Both the position numbers and the translations under genes were made by a program. Of a stretch of DNA of 64,000 nt, positions 16,530 through 29,118 are shown piece after piece. Positions within the stretch are counted from its first letter, which is position 1, and each line of letters opens with the position of its first letter. The DNA is from Lysobacter sp. (GTDB taxonomy: Bacteria; Pseudomonadota; Gammaproteobacteria; Xanthomonadales; Xanthomonadaceae), in NCBI GenBank assembly GCA_019634715.1, contig JAHCAU010000006.1, positions 62,001-126,000 on the forward strand, given 5' to 3'. The notes below the pieces were generated by a model that was given only the letters and a program-made list of their open reading frames with translations, was not told the DNA's origin and ran no database searches.

Positions 16530-18128
16530 TCAGTCGAAGCCGGCGCCGAAATACACGCCGTAGCGCTCGCGCCGGCCGACGCGCTCGATCGCGGCCTTCA
16601 CGCCGTCGCGCGCCAGCAGCGCCTCGCGCTGGGAACGCAGGCGCTGCAGGGTCGGCGTAGGCGCGACTTCACGGTAGGACTGCAGCGCCTGCAGGATGTC
16701 GGCACGCTCCCGCGGCGCGTCGAGCAGCGCGATCAGCGCCTGCGCGGCTTCGTCGAGCCGCTCCAGCATCACCAGCGCATCCAGGTGGATCTCCTCGCTG
16801 TGCGCGCGCCCCTTGCGGATCGTGGCGAACGCACGCCTCATGCCGCGCGCATCCCGGGACAGCCACGCGGCGCACAGGCGCACGCGGGCCTGGAACATCC
16901 GTCCATAATCGCTGACAGGACCGGCATCGACCGCATCCGCCATGCGCTTCGCATCGGCGGCACGACCCAGGGTGCAATGGAACTCGCCGAGGTTCAGCGT
17001 CTGGCTGACGTTCGGTCCATTCCTGGTCGGCAGGCGGCGCGCGCGCTCCATGTCGGCGAGCGCTTCCTGCGTGCGTCCCAGGCGATACAGCGCGACCGCA
17101 CGATTGTTGAGCAGCCAGGCATGCTGGCTCGGCGTGCGTTCGGCATTCCCATCGGCCGCTTCGCGTCCGGACCCGTCGTCCGATGCCAGCACGCCATCGA
17201 CCAGTCGGATCAGTCCCTCGTGGTCGCCGGCGTCGAGCAGCGCATAGGTGAGCTGCACTTTCGCGTCCAGGTCGTCGGGACGGGCTTCGGTCTTTTCCTG
17301 CATCGCCTCGACCGCACGGACCGCCGCACGCTCGACGTTGAACGCCCAACCATTCCGCTCGACGACCGCATCGAAGCGCCTGTCGCTGCGCATCGACACG
17401 ATCAGGTCCGGATGCACGATGCGACGCATCGCCGCGCGCGCAGCCACGGGTTCGCCGCGTTCCAGCCGCAACAGCGCCAGCAGGTGCCAGAGCGCGCTGG
17501 CGTCGCCGGTGGGGTCATCCCATTTCGCGTCGAGCAGCGTCTGCAGGAAATCCACCTTGGCCTGCGATCCCTCGGCGACCCGGGACTGCAGCCTGTAGAC
17601 CTCGCGTGGCTCGATGTTCGCCAGCAGCTCCGGCCAGCGCTCGGCCAGTTCGGTGAATGCCCGGGCCGCCGCTTCCGGCTTGCCGCGCGCATCCTCGACC
17701 ATCGCCAGCCAGTACCAGATATCGGGGTCGCTGTCGTCGGCTGCGTTCGCACGCGTCAACCCCTCCACGGCGCGATCGTAGCGCTGCGCGGACATGTCGA
17801 TGCGCGCCTGCACGGCCCATGCGAGGCGGCGGTCCTTCGCCGGCAGCGCCTGGAAGCCGGGATCGCGCATCACGTCATCGAGGATGCGCCCGGCACCGGC
17901 CTGGTCGCGCCGATCGAAGAGCGATCGCGCCTGTTCGATCGATGTCGACAGCCTGCGCGTCGCCTGCGCCGCAGGCGATTGCGGCGGCCGCGAATACGGC
18001 TTGGACTTTTCGTTGAACTGCGGCGCGCAGCCGCTGCCGCCCGGGCACTCGGGTTCGGCGCGGGCGTGGAACGCGAACAGAAGGGCGGGCAGGAGAATGC
18101 CGGGGAAAAACAGGGATCTTGGCGCCAT
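16530..18128 (-). CDS. Periplasmic TPR-repeat protein
   Basis: A 532-residue protein with a signal peptide (FPGILLPALLFAFHARAEP). The mature N-terminus has a short Cys pair (PECPGGSGC) and then tetratricopeptide-type helices, such as YDRAVEGLTRANAADDSDPD and NNRAVALYRLGRTQEALADM. The closing segment is ERYGVYFGAGFD. There is no catalytic motif, so it is best described as a periplasmic scaffold of unknown partner. It shares the general TPR style of the lipoprotein encoded downstream of the same strand's 18280 gene but is not an obvious paralogue. It is transcribed after that gene with a gap of 151 bases, so the two may be one unit. Confidence 0.8.
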   Translation of the reverse strand: MAPRSLFFPGILLPALLFAFHARAEPECPGGSGCAPQFNEKSKPYSRPPQSPAAQATRRLSTSIEQARSLFDRRDQAGAGRILDDVMRDPGFQALPAKDRRLAWAVQARIDMSAQRYDRAVEGLTRANAADDSDPDIWYWLAMVEDARGKPEAAARAFTELAERWPELLANIEPREVYRLQSRVAEGSQAKVDFLQTLLDAKWDDPTGDASALWHLLALLRLERGEPVAARAAMRRIVHPDLIVSMRSDRRFDAVVERNGWAFNVERAAVRAVEAMQEKTEARPDDLDAKVQLTYALLDAGDHEGLIRLVDGVLASDDGSGREAADGNAERTPSQHAWLLNNRAVALYRLGRTQEALADMERARRLPTRNGPNVSQTLNLGEFHCTLGRAADAKRMADAVDAGPVSDYGRMFQARVRLCAAWLSRDARGMRRAFATIRKGRAHSEEIHLDALVMLERLDEAAQALIALLDAPRERADILQALQSYREVAPTPTLQRLRSQREALLARDGVKAAIERVGRRERYGVYFGAGFD

Positions 18129-18279
18129 GCAGCATGGGTTCCGGTCAGAAGGCCGCGCCAGGCGGGCGACCCATCGCCCCTGCGCGGCAAGGTCAATGTG
18201 CCGGAGAGAGGCGGGTGTGGCAATACGCCGGAATGCTCGTGCCCGGGACGTCCGCTCATCGCGGCGCCCCGGGCAAATC

Positions 18280-20391
18280 TCACTTGCTGGATGTGGGCCG
18301 ATCGAACAGCTTCAACACGGCGCGCGCATTAGCACGAGCTTCTTCGCTGAAGCTCGTACTCTCGGCACGCTCCTGGACAAGATCGCGCGGTGTCTTGCTG
18401 CCCGCGCAGGACTTGCCGGGATCGGCCTTCGCCTTGGTCAAGAGCCATTCGACAAGTACGCCATTCATCTGCACAACGGCGTTGCACAGCGGACTGTTGC
18501 CTTGCAGTCCCGGGTTCGGACGATCGATGTCGCGGATGAAGGGCAGGACGGCTTCGGCCAGCGTCGTATCCCTGTTCCACATCGCGCATGCCATCAGGCC
18601 ATCGGCGAAGGCCTGTTGTGCGCCGCTGGCTCGGACCATGGCACCTGCGATCAGTTCCCGACCGCCCGTTCTGCAGGCGCTGTCGAGCGCATGCATGGGC
18701 TGCTCCGCGATCTCGAACACGCGCCGCGCCGCTTCGTCGCGTGAAGCTGCAGGCGCCTCCACCACCTCGCGGACACGGATATCGAACATCAGCGCACGTT
18801 TGGCATCCGGCAACCAGGTGTCGGGCACCGGTTCGATCATGGCAAGCACATCGCTGCTTCGCGCCCCGTTTCGGATCATGCGTTCCGCTTGTCCGATCCT
18901 GACATCCCACATGCGGGGATCGCGTTTCAACTGGCTCGCCACTACGGCATCGTATTCGCGGCCACGCCCCTGGGTGTCCAGGACGAGCCGCAACTGCTTG
19001 AGCGCGTGAAAATGGTTGTACACGCGGCCTTCGGGCTTCGCCAGCACCTGGCGAAGCAGGCGCTCGGCATCGCGCAGCCGTCCCTGCTCGTAGGCAAGAC
19101 TCGCCTCGAACAGAGGCAGGCTCGGCTCCAGCGGATCCAGTGTCCGGGCCAGCGAGAAATGGCGGACGGCTTCCTCGTCGCGGGATTGCAGGAAGCGGAG
19201 ATGCCCCATGTAAAGTTGCGCTTCCGCGTTCCGGGGATCGAACTCGATAGCTTTGGCGAGCCGGCTTTCGGCCTCGGCGAAGAGCGCCGGATCCTGTGAA
19301 TGCGCGGCATCCGCCGTGAGCCTCAGTCGATCGGGGGCATACATCGTCTTGTTGGAAGCGAACGTCTTCGCGATTCTTCCCAGCAACGTCTGGATCTCCG
19401 CGTTGTCCGGGTCCAGCCGTTCCGCTTGCAGCAGAAGGGTACGCGCTTCCGGCATGACCACACGGGTACCGACCACATCGAGCAAACGACGCGCTTCGGC
19501 GAGCTTGTCCGCCGCCATCGCCGGATCCTGCGCCGGCACGGGTGACGCCGCATCCGCGGAGAGCAGCGCCCCCAGGCGTTCGTACCAGTCGGTCATGGTA
19601 TAGACGTAGGTTTCCCGCAACGAGCGGTAGTAGGCCTTGCCGGAATTCGACTCTGCAAAGGCAAGAAAACGTTTGAGTTCCGCATCGGCGACACCCGCCA
19701 GACTCGGGCCGAGCCACGAGTCGATCAATTCCGTTTCGCTTGGTGGGCGCACGAAACGCTGGTTGCTTGCGATGTCCTGCAGGATGGACGAGGTAGGGTC
19801 GATCGCCGTCTCGGTCACGGCGATGGCCTGACGCTGCGCCGACATCAAGGTCGAGATGAGGGACTGGTAATCGGTGGCGACCAGAATGCGTTCGAGCAAT
19901 GCGCGCCGTGCTGGATCCGCGGCGAAGCGCCCTCGCGCGGGGTTGGAAACCACACTCATCACCTGGCCGTGCACCTGTCGCATCACGGCGTCCGAAGACC
20001 AGCGCTGCCATTCCTCGACCATCTGGGGCGTCTGACCATTGCGTGCGAACTGGCACATCGCCTGGCTTTCGACCTCCTCGCCAGAAAAGAAGGCATCGAG
20101 TGCCGGCTTCAGGCGACCCGGTGCATCCGGCCGGGCAGTGGCAAGACGTTGCTCCACGGCCCTGCGCATACCGAGGTAGAACGCGGCCGCACGCTCAGCG
20201 TCGCCATTGCGCCGCAGGATCGCGACCACGCTGGCAAACTGTCTGGGGTCGTGCATCCATTCACCTCTACAGCCCGGGATTTCAACCGTCGGCGGATTGC
20301 CCCCCCTGACTTCAGGATCGGGAGAATGGGCTTCCGTACAACCGATGATCGCGAGAATGATGACGACTGCGTACCAATGTCCCTGTCGCAT
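18280..20391 (-). CDS. TPR lipoprotein, paralogue of the gene at 8403
   Basis: A 703-residue lipoprotein with the signal [18 protein letters not shown]; the lipobox cysteine is residue 18. It has the same layout as the lipoprotein at 8403-10463: a helical N-terminal half, TPR units ([18 protein letters not shown] and [17 protein letters not shown]), the shared phrases VLAKPEG and IEPVPDTW, and a short ankyrin-like end ([20 protein letters not shown]). The codon use is less GC-biased than in its paralogue, which hints at a different history. The start at 20391 is preferred because GGAAAA lies just upstream; ATGs at 20406 and 20415 are alternatives. Function unknown. Confidence 0.8.
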   Translation of the reverse strand: MRQGHWYAVVIILAIIGCTEAHSPDPEVRGGNPPTVEIPGCRGEWMHDPRQFASVVAILRRNGDAERAAAFYLGMRRAVEQRLATARPDAPGRLKPALDAFFSGEEVESQAMCQFARNGQTPQMVEEWQRWSSDAVMRQVHGQVMSVVSNPARGRFAADPARRALLERILVATDYQSLISTLMSAQRQAIAVTETAIDPTSSILQDIASNQRFVRPPSETELIDSWLGPSLAGVADAELKRFLAFAESNSGKAYYRSLRETYVYTMTDWYERLGALLSADAASPVPAQDPAMAADKLAEARRLLDVVGTRVVMPEARTLLLQAERLDPDNAEIQTLLGRIAKTFASNKTMYAPDRLRLTADAAHSQDPALFAEAESRLAKAIEFDPRNAEAQLYMGHLRFLQSRDEEAVRHFSLARTLDPLEPSLPLFEASLAYEQGRLRDAERLLRQVLAKPEGRVYNHFHALKQLRLVLDTQGRGREYDAVVASQLKRDPRMWDVRIGQAERMIRNGARSSDVLAMIEPVPDTWLPDAKRALMFDIRVREVVEAPAASRDEAARRVFEIAEQPMHALDSACRTGGRELIAGAMVRASGAQQAFADGLMACAMWNRDTTLAEAVLPFIRDIDRPNPGLQGNSPLCNAVVQMNGVLVEWLLTKAKADPGKSCAGSKTPRDLVQERAESTSFSEEARANARAVLKLFDRPTSSK

Positions 20392-20541
20392 GGATTTTCC
20401 GGGCATGTGGAGCAAGGCACAGGATACCGCAGTCCAGGGGATGGGGCGCGACCGGGCCGATTGCGGAATACTTCACTGGCGCTGGCGCGAATCACATCGA
20501 CGATAGGCTGCAATCGCGGCTCTGCAACTAGAATGCGCGGC

Positions 20542-21084
20542 ATGACCGACCTCGTCTCCGCCAGCAGGTTCCTCAGCCTGATCCTCCGCCACCGTCCCGA
20601 TCTCATCGGCCTGTCGCTCGATGCCGCGGGCTGGGCGGAGATCGAGGCACTGATCCGCTTGTCCCTGGCGCATCGTCCGTTGACGCGCGACCTCATCGAG
20701 GCCGTGGTCGCGGGCAGCGACAAGCAGCGGTTCGCGATCAGCGAGGATGGCCTGCGGATCCGCGCCAACCAGGGCCATTCGATCGCGGTCGACCTTGCGC
20801 TGCAGATCGTCGCGCCGCCGGAGCGGCTCTATCATGGCACCGCCGCACGTTCCGTCGACGCCATCCGTCGCGAGGGCCTGCTGCGGCGCAATCGGCATCA
20901 CGTGCACCTGTCCGCGGACACCGACACCGCCATGCGCGTCGGCGCACGGCATGGCAAGCCGGTGGTGCTGACCATTCGCGCGGCGGAGATGGCGGCGGCA
21001 GGCCACGTCTTCCGCCGTTCGGCGAACGGGGTATGGCTGGCGGATGCGGTGCCGGTCGGCTTCATCGATTTCGGCGACGCCTGA
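20542..21084 (+). CDS. kptA: RNA 2'-phosphotransferase (Tpt1/KptA family)
   Basis: A 180-residue protein covering the whole KptA family. The conserved blocks are [20 protein letters not shown] (with the LRHxP motif), [39 protein letters not shown] and [12 protein letters not shown]. In yeast the enzyme moves a 2'-phosphate from tRNA splice junctions to NAD+. Bacteria lack that splicing route, so the bacterial substrate is not settled; removal of RNA 2'-phosphates or ADP-ribosylation of RNA ends have been proposed for the family. The start at 20542 begins right at the family's N-terminus; the ATG at 20533 is also possible. The gene stands alone, divergent from the TPR lipoprotein. Confidence 0.92.
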   Translation: MTDLVSASRFLSLILRHRPDLIGLSLDAAGWAEIEALIRLSLAHRPLTRDLIEAVVAGSDKQRFAISEDGLRIRANQGHSIAVDLALQIVAPPERLYHGTAARSVDAIRREGLLRRNRHHVHLSADTDTAMRVGARHGKPVVLTIRAAEMAAAGHVFRRSANGVWLADAVPVGFIDFGDA

Positions 21085-21296
21085 CGCATCTCGCGTCCAT
21101 TCCGCGCGAAAACATCGGGAATACGATTTCATCCGCCCCTGCGCGCCTTGTCGCGCACGCCGGCATCGCGCAGAGTGCAATGCGATCCGTCGCCGAGTCA
21201 TGCGCGGCGGATGCCGCACGACGTGCCGCATTGCAGCATCGCAAGCGTGTCCGTCCGACCCGATGCGAGACCCGACGCAACGCCCTGGAGGCCAGG

Positions 21297-24905
<3,609 letters not shown>

Positions 24906-24935
24906 GGACAGCGCCGTTGCATCCCGTTGCGCCAT

Positions 24936-24967
24936 GAACGACGGCGACCGCAGGGCCGCCGTCGTTC
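24936..24967. terminator. Bidirectional terminator between pullulanase and facing gene
   Basis: An 11-bp perfect stem (24936-24946 with 24957-24967) and a 10-base loop sit between two convergent stop codons. A short T-rich stretch follows on the plus strand. Confidence 0.6.
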
Positions 24968-24982
24968 TTCCGGATCAGGCCA

Positions 24983-25996
24983 TCAGCCGCACTTCGGCCA
25001 GCAGGGATCCACGTGGTCCATCGGACTGGGCAGGTCCGGCCGGGTTTCCGGCTGCGCGCGATCGATCTGCGGCGGACCGGACACGACACCCTCGTAGTCC
25101 ATGTAGTCGGGGTCGATCAGGATGATCGTGCCCTTGCGGTCTTCGATGTCCTTCGGATCGACTTCGATCGGACGCCAGCCGAACACCGTCTTCTGGGTCG
25201 CACCACGCACGCGTTCCCAGGCCTTGAACTGTTCCTCGGTCGGCTTGCCATCGCCGGTGTCCGCGTCGGGATTGACGTAACCCGAGCCCTTCTTCGGATA
25301 GCCGTCCGGACCTGTCCGGTCGTAGGAGCCATCCTTGTGGATCAGCACCTCATCGCCGGTGTCGAGCTTGATGAACAGGTCGCCGTTCTCGAATTTCTCG
25401 CTGTACACGACTTTCGGCCCCTCGGGAACATCCGTGCCGCCGTCGCCGTCTGCGCTGATGTGGCTGATGGCGACGCCGCCCACGCGACGCTCGGGGGTGT
25501 TCGTCTCCGTGTTGAAGCCGCGCACGAGCGTGAAGCCGTCGGATTCGATCGAGATGCCGAATTCGGCCATCTGCTTCGGATCCAGGCCGAGGCGGGTCGT
25601 CGCGTCCTTGCGTTCGCCCAGCGGGAACGCCGCCAGCGGCGACTCCGGCATCGTCCCGCCGTGCTTTTCCAGTTCGGCATGCAGGTCGGCGGGTCGGACC
25701 ACCATCTTGCCCACGCCGAATTCGAAGGTCGGCAGCAACTGCGCGCCGATCATCTCGACCATCAGCGGCAGCGGCGGGCGGCTGGCGGGATCGCGCGGGT
25801 CGGTGCCGGCGACGACCTCGTCGGCATCGCTGACCCCGTCGCCGTCGCGATCGACGACGTTCCAGGCGTAGTAGCAGGCAGAGACATCGCACAGGCGCAC
25901 CTGGCGCAGCACGGGTTCCTCGGCGCGCGCCGAAGGCGCGAGGCTGGTCAGCGCGATGCCGGCAGCGATCGCGGAAGCAATCAATGTGTGTTTCAT
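24983..25996 (-). CDS. Secreted protein with a calcium-binding type 3 repeat, function unknown
   Basis: A 337-residue secreted protein with a clear signal peptide (MKHTLIASAIAAGIALTSLA, cleaved near SARA). Just after it, residues about 48-66 read VDRDGDGVSDADEVVAGTDP. This is a classical thrombospondin type 3 or dockerin-like calcium-binding loop. The rest is acidic and rich in Asp, Gly and Pro, with a second D-rich stretch (GYVNPDADTGDG), and has no enzyme motif I recognise. The four N- and C-terminal cysteines (RLCDVSACYY and DPCWPKCG) may pair. The ribosome site AAGGAGATGT directly precedes the start. An extracellular structural or adhesive role is possible but unsupported. Confidence 0.75.
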   Translation of the reverse strand: MKHTLIASAIAAGIALTSLAPSARAEEPVLRQVRLCDVSACYYAWNVVDRDGDGVSDADEVVAGTDPRDPASRPPLPLMVEMIGAQLLPTFEFGVGKMVVRPADLHAELEKHGGTMPESPLAAFPLGERKDATTRLGLDPKQMAEFGISIESDGFTLVRGFNTETNTPERRVGGVAISHISADGDGGTDVPEGPKVVYSEKFENGDLFIKLDTGDEVLIHKDGSYDRTGPDGYPKKGSGYVNPDADTGDGKPTEEQFKAWERVRGATQKTVFGWRPIEVDPKDIEDRKGTIILIDPDYMDYEGVVSGPPQIDRAQPETRPDLPSPMDHVDPCWPKCG

Positions 25997-26244
25997 ACAT
26001 CTCCTTGTCGTATCAGCATTCGGGGGATATCCATGCCGGCCCGTACCGATCCGCCGGCAAGGCGAGCTAACGCCGAAGCGACGAGCCGCAGGTCATCGCG
26101 ATGTCGCAACGGACCTCCCTCGCAGAACCGCGCATCCATCGCGCGGCAGGGTGTCCCCGTCCGATCCATTCCCGCGTTTGGGCAGCCCGCGCGGCCACGG
26201 ATGTCCTGCGCTACAGTCACGCTCCCCCGCCATGGATTCCGCGC

Positions 26245-27225
26245 ATGCGTTTCGCCGTCTTCGTCCTTGCCGCGCTTTGCTGCGCACCGGCCGCGATCCG
26301 TGCGGAAACTGCGCAGACGCCCCCCGATCGCCGCATCGCGGTCACCATCGACGACCTGCCGTGGCAGCGCATGGCGACCACGCCGCCGGAGGCGCTGCAG
26401 GCCCGTCACGATGCGTTGATGGCGCAGTTGCGCATGGCCGGCGTGCCGGTGGTCGGTTTCGTCAACGAAGACAAGCTGGAGATCGACGGCCAGGCGCAAG
26501 CCGCGCGCGTGAGGATGCTCGAGGACTGGCTCGACGATGGCCACGAACTCGGCAACCACACGCATGGCCATGTCGACCTGCATGCGGTGGGCATGCCCGC
26601 CTACCAGGAGGCGATCCTGCGCGGCGAACGCGTGCTGCGGCCGATGCTCGCCGAACGCGGCAAGTCGCCGCGCTGGTTCCGCAATCCCTATCTGCGGGCC
26701 GGCATGACCGCCGAGGACAAATCGACGCTGGCCGGCTTCCTCGCCGAACACGGCTATCGCCTGGCGCCGGTGACCGTGGACAACGGCGAATGGGTCTGGG
26801 CCTTCGCCTACGCGCGCGTGCTCGACGGCCAGCCCGGGACGCCCAAGCGCGCCGCCCTGCTCGAACGCCTGCGCCTGGGCTACGTGCCGTACATGCTCGA
26901 CAAGCTCGACTACTACGAGCGGCAGTCGCAGGCGCTGCTGGGCTACGCGCTGCCGCAGATCTGGCTGCTGCATGCGAACGAACTCAACGCCGTCGCCTAT
27001 GCCGAGCTCATCGCCGGCGCAAAACGGCGCGGCTACCGCTTCGTCACCCTCGACGAGGCGATGCGCGACCCGGCCTACGCACGCACCGATGGCTACCACG
27101 GCCGCTACGGACCGAGCTGGCTGCATCGATGGGCGATGGCCGAGAAGAAGCCGAAGACGTTCTATGCCGGCGAACCGGTAGTCCCGAAGTGGGTGCTGGA
27201 CCTCGCGGGTGTGGACAGCGAATAG
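26245..27225 (+). CDS. Secreted polysaccharide deacetylase family protein
   Basis: A 326-residue protein with signal peptide MRFAVFVLAALCCAPAAIRA. NodB-homology motifs are present: RIAVTIDDLPW (motif 1, Asp-Asp), GHELGNHTHGHVDL (motif 2, HxxxH type) and WFRNPYLRAGM (motif 3, Arg). The C-terminal YHGRYGPSWLHRW is typical of a subgroup found in Proteobacteria. It should remove acetyl groups from an envelope or secreted polysaccharide using a bound metal. The ATG at 26245 is chosen because it starts the signal peptide; the ribosome site is poor. It converges on a lipoprotein gene only four bases away. Confidence 0.85.
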   Translation: MRFAVFVLAALCCAPAAIRAETAQTPPDRRIAVTIDDLPWQRMATTPPEALQARHDALMAQLRMAGVPVVGFVNEDKLEIDGQAQAARVRMLEDWLDDGHELGNHTHGHVDLHAVGMPAYQEAILRGERVLRPMLAERGKSPRWFRNPYLRAGMTAEDKSTLAGFLAEHGYRLAPVTVDNGEWVWAFAYARVLDGQPGTPKRAALLERLRLGYVPYMLDKLDYYERQSQALLGYALPQIWLLHANELNAVAYAELIAGAKRRGYRFVTLDEAMRDPAYARTDGYHGRYGPSWLHRWAMAEKKPKTFYAGEPVVPKWVLDLAGVDSE

Positions 27226-27229
27226 GCGT

Positions 27230-28141
27230 TCAAGGCGAAGCGACGGCGTCCAGTGCCTTCGCGGCGGGCGCGGCCGTGCCGGTATAGGCATCGCCGCTCA
27301 CGTCCGTGGACGTCCAGCCGCGATCCATGTCGAGTCCGGTGACCCGCCAGGTGTGCGCATCGATGCGCAGCGGGCCGCGCACGCGCTCGTGGAAGCGCAC
27401 CGGGAACAGGTAGCCACCGACTTCGCGGTAGTCGAGGAAGGTGGTGTCGACGTGCGCGCCCCGCGTGGTCGCGAAGCCGTTGAGGCTCATGTGGATGCGG
27501 TACAGGCGGTCGGTCTCGCGATCGATCCACAGCACCAGATCGTCGCGTTCGGCATCGCCGAAACCCGGCACGGCAACGCCAGCGATGCGGCGATAGCTCC
27601 GCCCGCCCTCGGCGACATCGTCCAGACGCTTCCATTCCCCGACGCGACCGATGAACCAGCTCGGCCCGAAATGGAACATGCGGAAGGCATCGTTGGTCAT
27701 CGCGGTCGCACTGCGCCGGGCCGCGTCCTCGTTCGCGCGGCCGTTGTAGGCGATCGACAGGCCGTCGGCGCTGCGCACCACGCGCTTGCGACCCTGCGGA
27801 CCGTCGTGGTCCACGACGTACAGACCATCGGCCGGCCGGTAGCGCTCTTCGGAACGGATGCGGTAGCCGCTGTCGCTGACCAGCGGCTGGATGCGCTGGA
27901 TCAGCGCGTACCAGCGACCGTCGGTGGACAGGTTGATGTCGCCGGGATGCAGGCGCAGGTCGCCGCCATGCGCGGCCAGCGTGCGCGCGAACACCGCGTT
28001 GCCATCGAGCGCAGCGCCCGGCGCGTCGGAAGTGCGCGCGGTGGCGGGTACCTCGGGCGGGAAACCGCCGCCGGTGGCGCAGGCGGCGAGCAGCAGGCTG
28101 GCGATGGGCAGGAGCAGACGGCGTGGAAACGCGAACGGCAT
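27230..28141 (-). CDS. Lipoprotein of unknown function
   Basis: A 303-residue lipoprotein: positively charged start, hydrophobic stretch LLLPIASLLLAAC with lipobox LAAC, then ATGGGFPPE. The mature part is beta-rich, with phrases such as GRWYALIQRIQPLVSDSGYR, LVLWIDRETDRLYRIHMSLN and VGGYLFPVRFHERV. This alternation resembles outer-membrane lipoprotein carrier (LolA/LolB-like) or YceI-like folds and would suit binding of a hydrophobic ligand. No named family can be claimed. The start at 28141 is preferred over 28150 because it gives the usual short n-region. Confidence 0.7.
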   Translation of the reverse strand: MPFAFPRRLLLPIASLLLAACATGGGFPPEVPATARTSDAPGAALDGNAVFARTLAAHGGDLRLHPGDINLSTDGRWYALIQRIQPLVSDSGYRIRSEERYRPADGLYVVDHDGPQGRKRVVRSADGLSIAYNGRANEDAARRSATAMTNDAFRMFHFGPSWFIGRVGEWKRLDDVAEGGRSYRRIAGVAVPGFGDAERDDLVLWIDRETDRLYRIHMSLNGFATTRGAHVDTTFLDYREVGGYLFPVRFHERVRGPLRIDAHTWRVTGLDMDRGWTSTDVSGDAYTGTAAPAAKALDAVASP

Positions 28142-28207
28142 GGCGGTCACCGGGGCAGGCAGGCGACTGCGATGACGGATCCACCGGCCGCCCGGATGCA
28201 GCGCGGC

Positions 28208-29017
28208 TCAGTCCAGCGCCTCGACCGCATCGCCGACGCGCAGCGTGCCGGTGCCGCGCGCGATCAGGTTCATGCCGAAGGTGATCCCGGCCGGGGTGCG
28301 CCGGTAGCCCTTGAGGATCTCCAGCGGCTGGCCATCCTCGCGACGGCAGCCGAGCGCCGGGTCGACGGTGGTGAAGACACAGCGGGTGCAGGGCTTCACC
28401 GCGTCGAAGTCGATGCCGCCGATGCGCACGCGGCGCCAGCCGTCCTCGGCGTGCGCGTCGACACCGTCGACCACCAGGTTCGGGCGGAAGTGGGCCATGG
28501 TCACCGGCGGACGCCCGGCCTCGGCGAGGCGCGCGTTCAGTCCCTCCAGCGCCGCCTGCGAGATCACCAGCAGCGGATAGCCGTCGGCGAAGCTGACCTC
28601 GTCGCCGTCCCGCCCGTAGGCAGGATCGACGGCGCGGCATGCGGCGTCGTCCATGTGCACCAGCCGCACCTCGCGCTGCAGGAAGGCGCTGAGCCAGGCA
28701 TCGGCGGCGGAATCGGCGCGCAGCGCATCGATCGTGTTCTTCCACACCGTCACCGGGATGCGGGACGCGTCGGCGGGCGGTACGGCAACGTCCAGCGACG
28801 CCATGCCCGGCGCGGACAGCCGCAGGCCCGCGCCCAGCGGCTCCGCGCGGACCAGGACCAGCTCGCTCACCGCACGCGCGGTGACGAAGCGCCCTTCGGC
28901 ATCCACCGCCAGCCAGCGCCGGTCGAAGCGTGGTCCGCGCGGTTCGATCTCCAGCGACGCGACCGGCAGCGCAGCGGAGGATTTCAGCGGATGCAGGGAC
29001 AGGGCGGACAGGCGCAT
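28208..29017 (-). CDS. MOSC domain protein (YcbX-like)
   Basis: A 269-residue protein. Residues 1-115 form the MOSC N-terminal beta-barrel domain (LSALSLHPLKSSAALPV, RFDRRWLAVDAEGRFVTAR). The rest is the MOSC domain, with the conserved cysteine in KPCTRCVFTTVDP and the family motif HFRPNLVVDG. MOSC proteins bind the molybdenum cofactor and handle its sulphur; YcbX-type proteins reduce N-hydroxylated base analogues such as 6-N-hydroxylaminopurine. E. coli YcbX carries an extra C-terminal ferredoxin domain, absent here. The gene is divergent from the radical-SAM DNA repair pair, which would fit a role in nucleotide detoxification, with a shared palindrome between them. Confidence 0.88.
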   Translation of the reverse strand: MRLSALSLHPLKSSAALPVASLEIEPRGPRFDRRWLAVDAEGRFVTARAVSELVLVRAEPLGAGLRLSAPGMASLDVAVPPADASRIPVTVWKNTIDALRADSAADAWLSAFLQREVRLVHMDDAACRAVDPAYGRDGDEVSFADGYPLLVISQAALEGLNARLAEAGRPPVTMAHFRPNLVVDGVDAHAEDGWRRVRIGGIDFDAVKPCTRCVFTTVDPALGCRREDGQPLEILKGYRRTPAGITFGMNLIARGTGTLRVGDAVEALD

Positions 29018-29070
29018 GGCGGCGGACTCGTCGGGGATGCGCCATTGTGACGCATCCCTCCGGCCGGTCG

Positions 29071-29107
29071 CGCCGTATCCGTCTCACCGATTGAGACGGA
29101 TACGGCG
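29071..29107. promoter_or_regulatory. 16-bp perfect inverted repeat, operator candidate
   Basis: Arms 29071-29086 and 29092-29107 are perfectly complementary around a 5-base centre (CCGAT). The core reads GTCTCA-N5-TGAGAC. It ends 11 bases before the start of the radical-SAM gene and begins 53 bases before the start of the divergent MOSC gene, so a repressor bound here could control both. It could also fold as a 5' hairpin that occludes the ribosome site. Confidence 0.6.
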
Positions 29108-29118
29108 ACAATTCCCCC

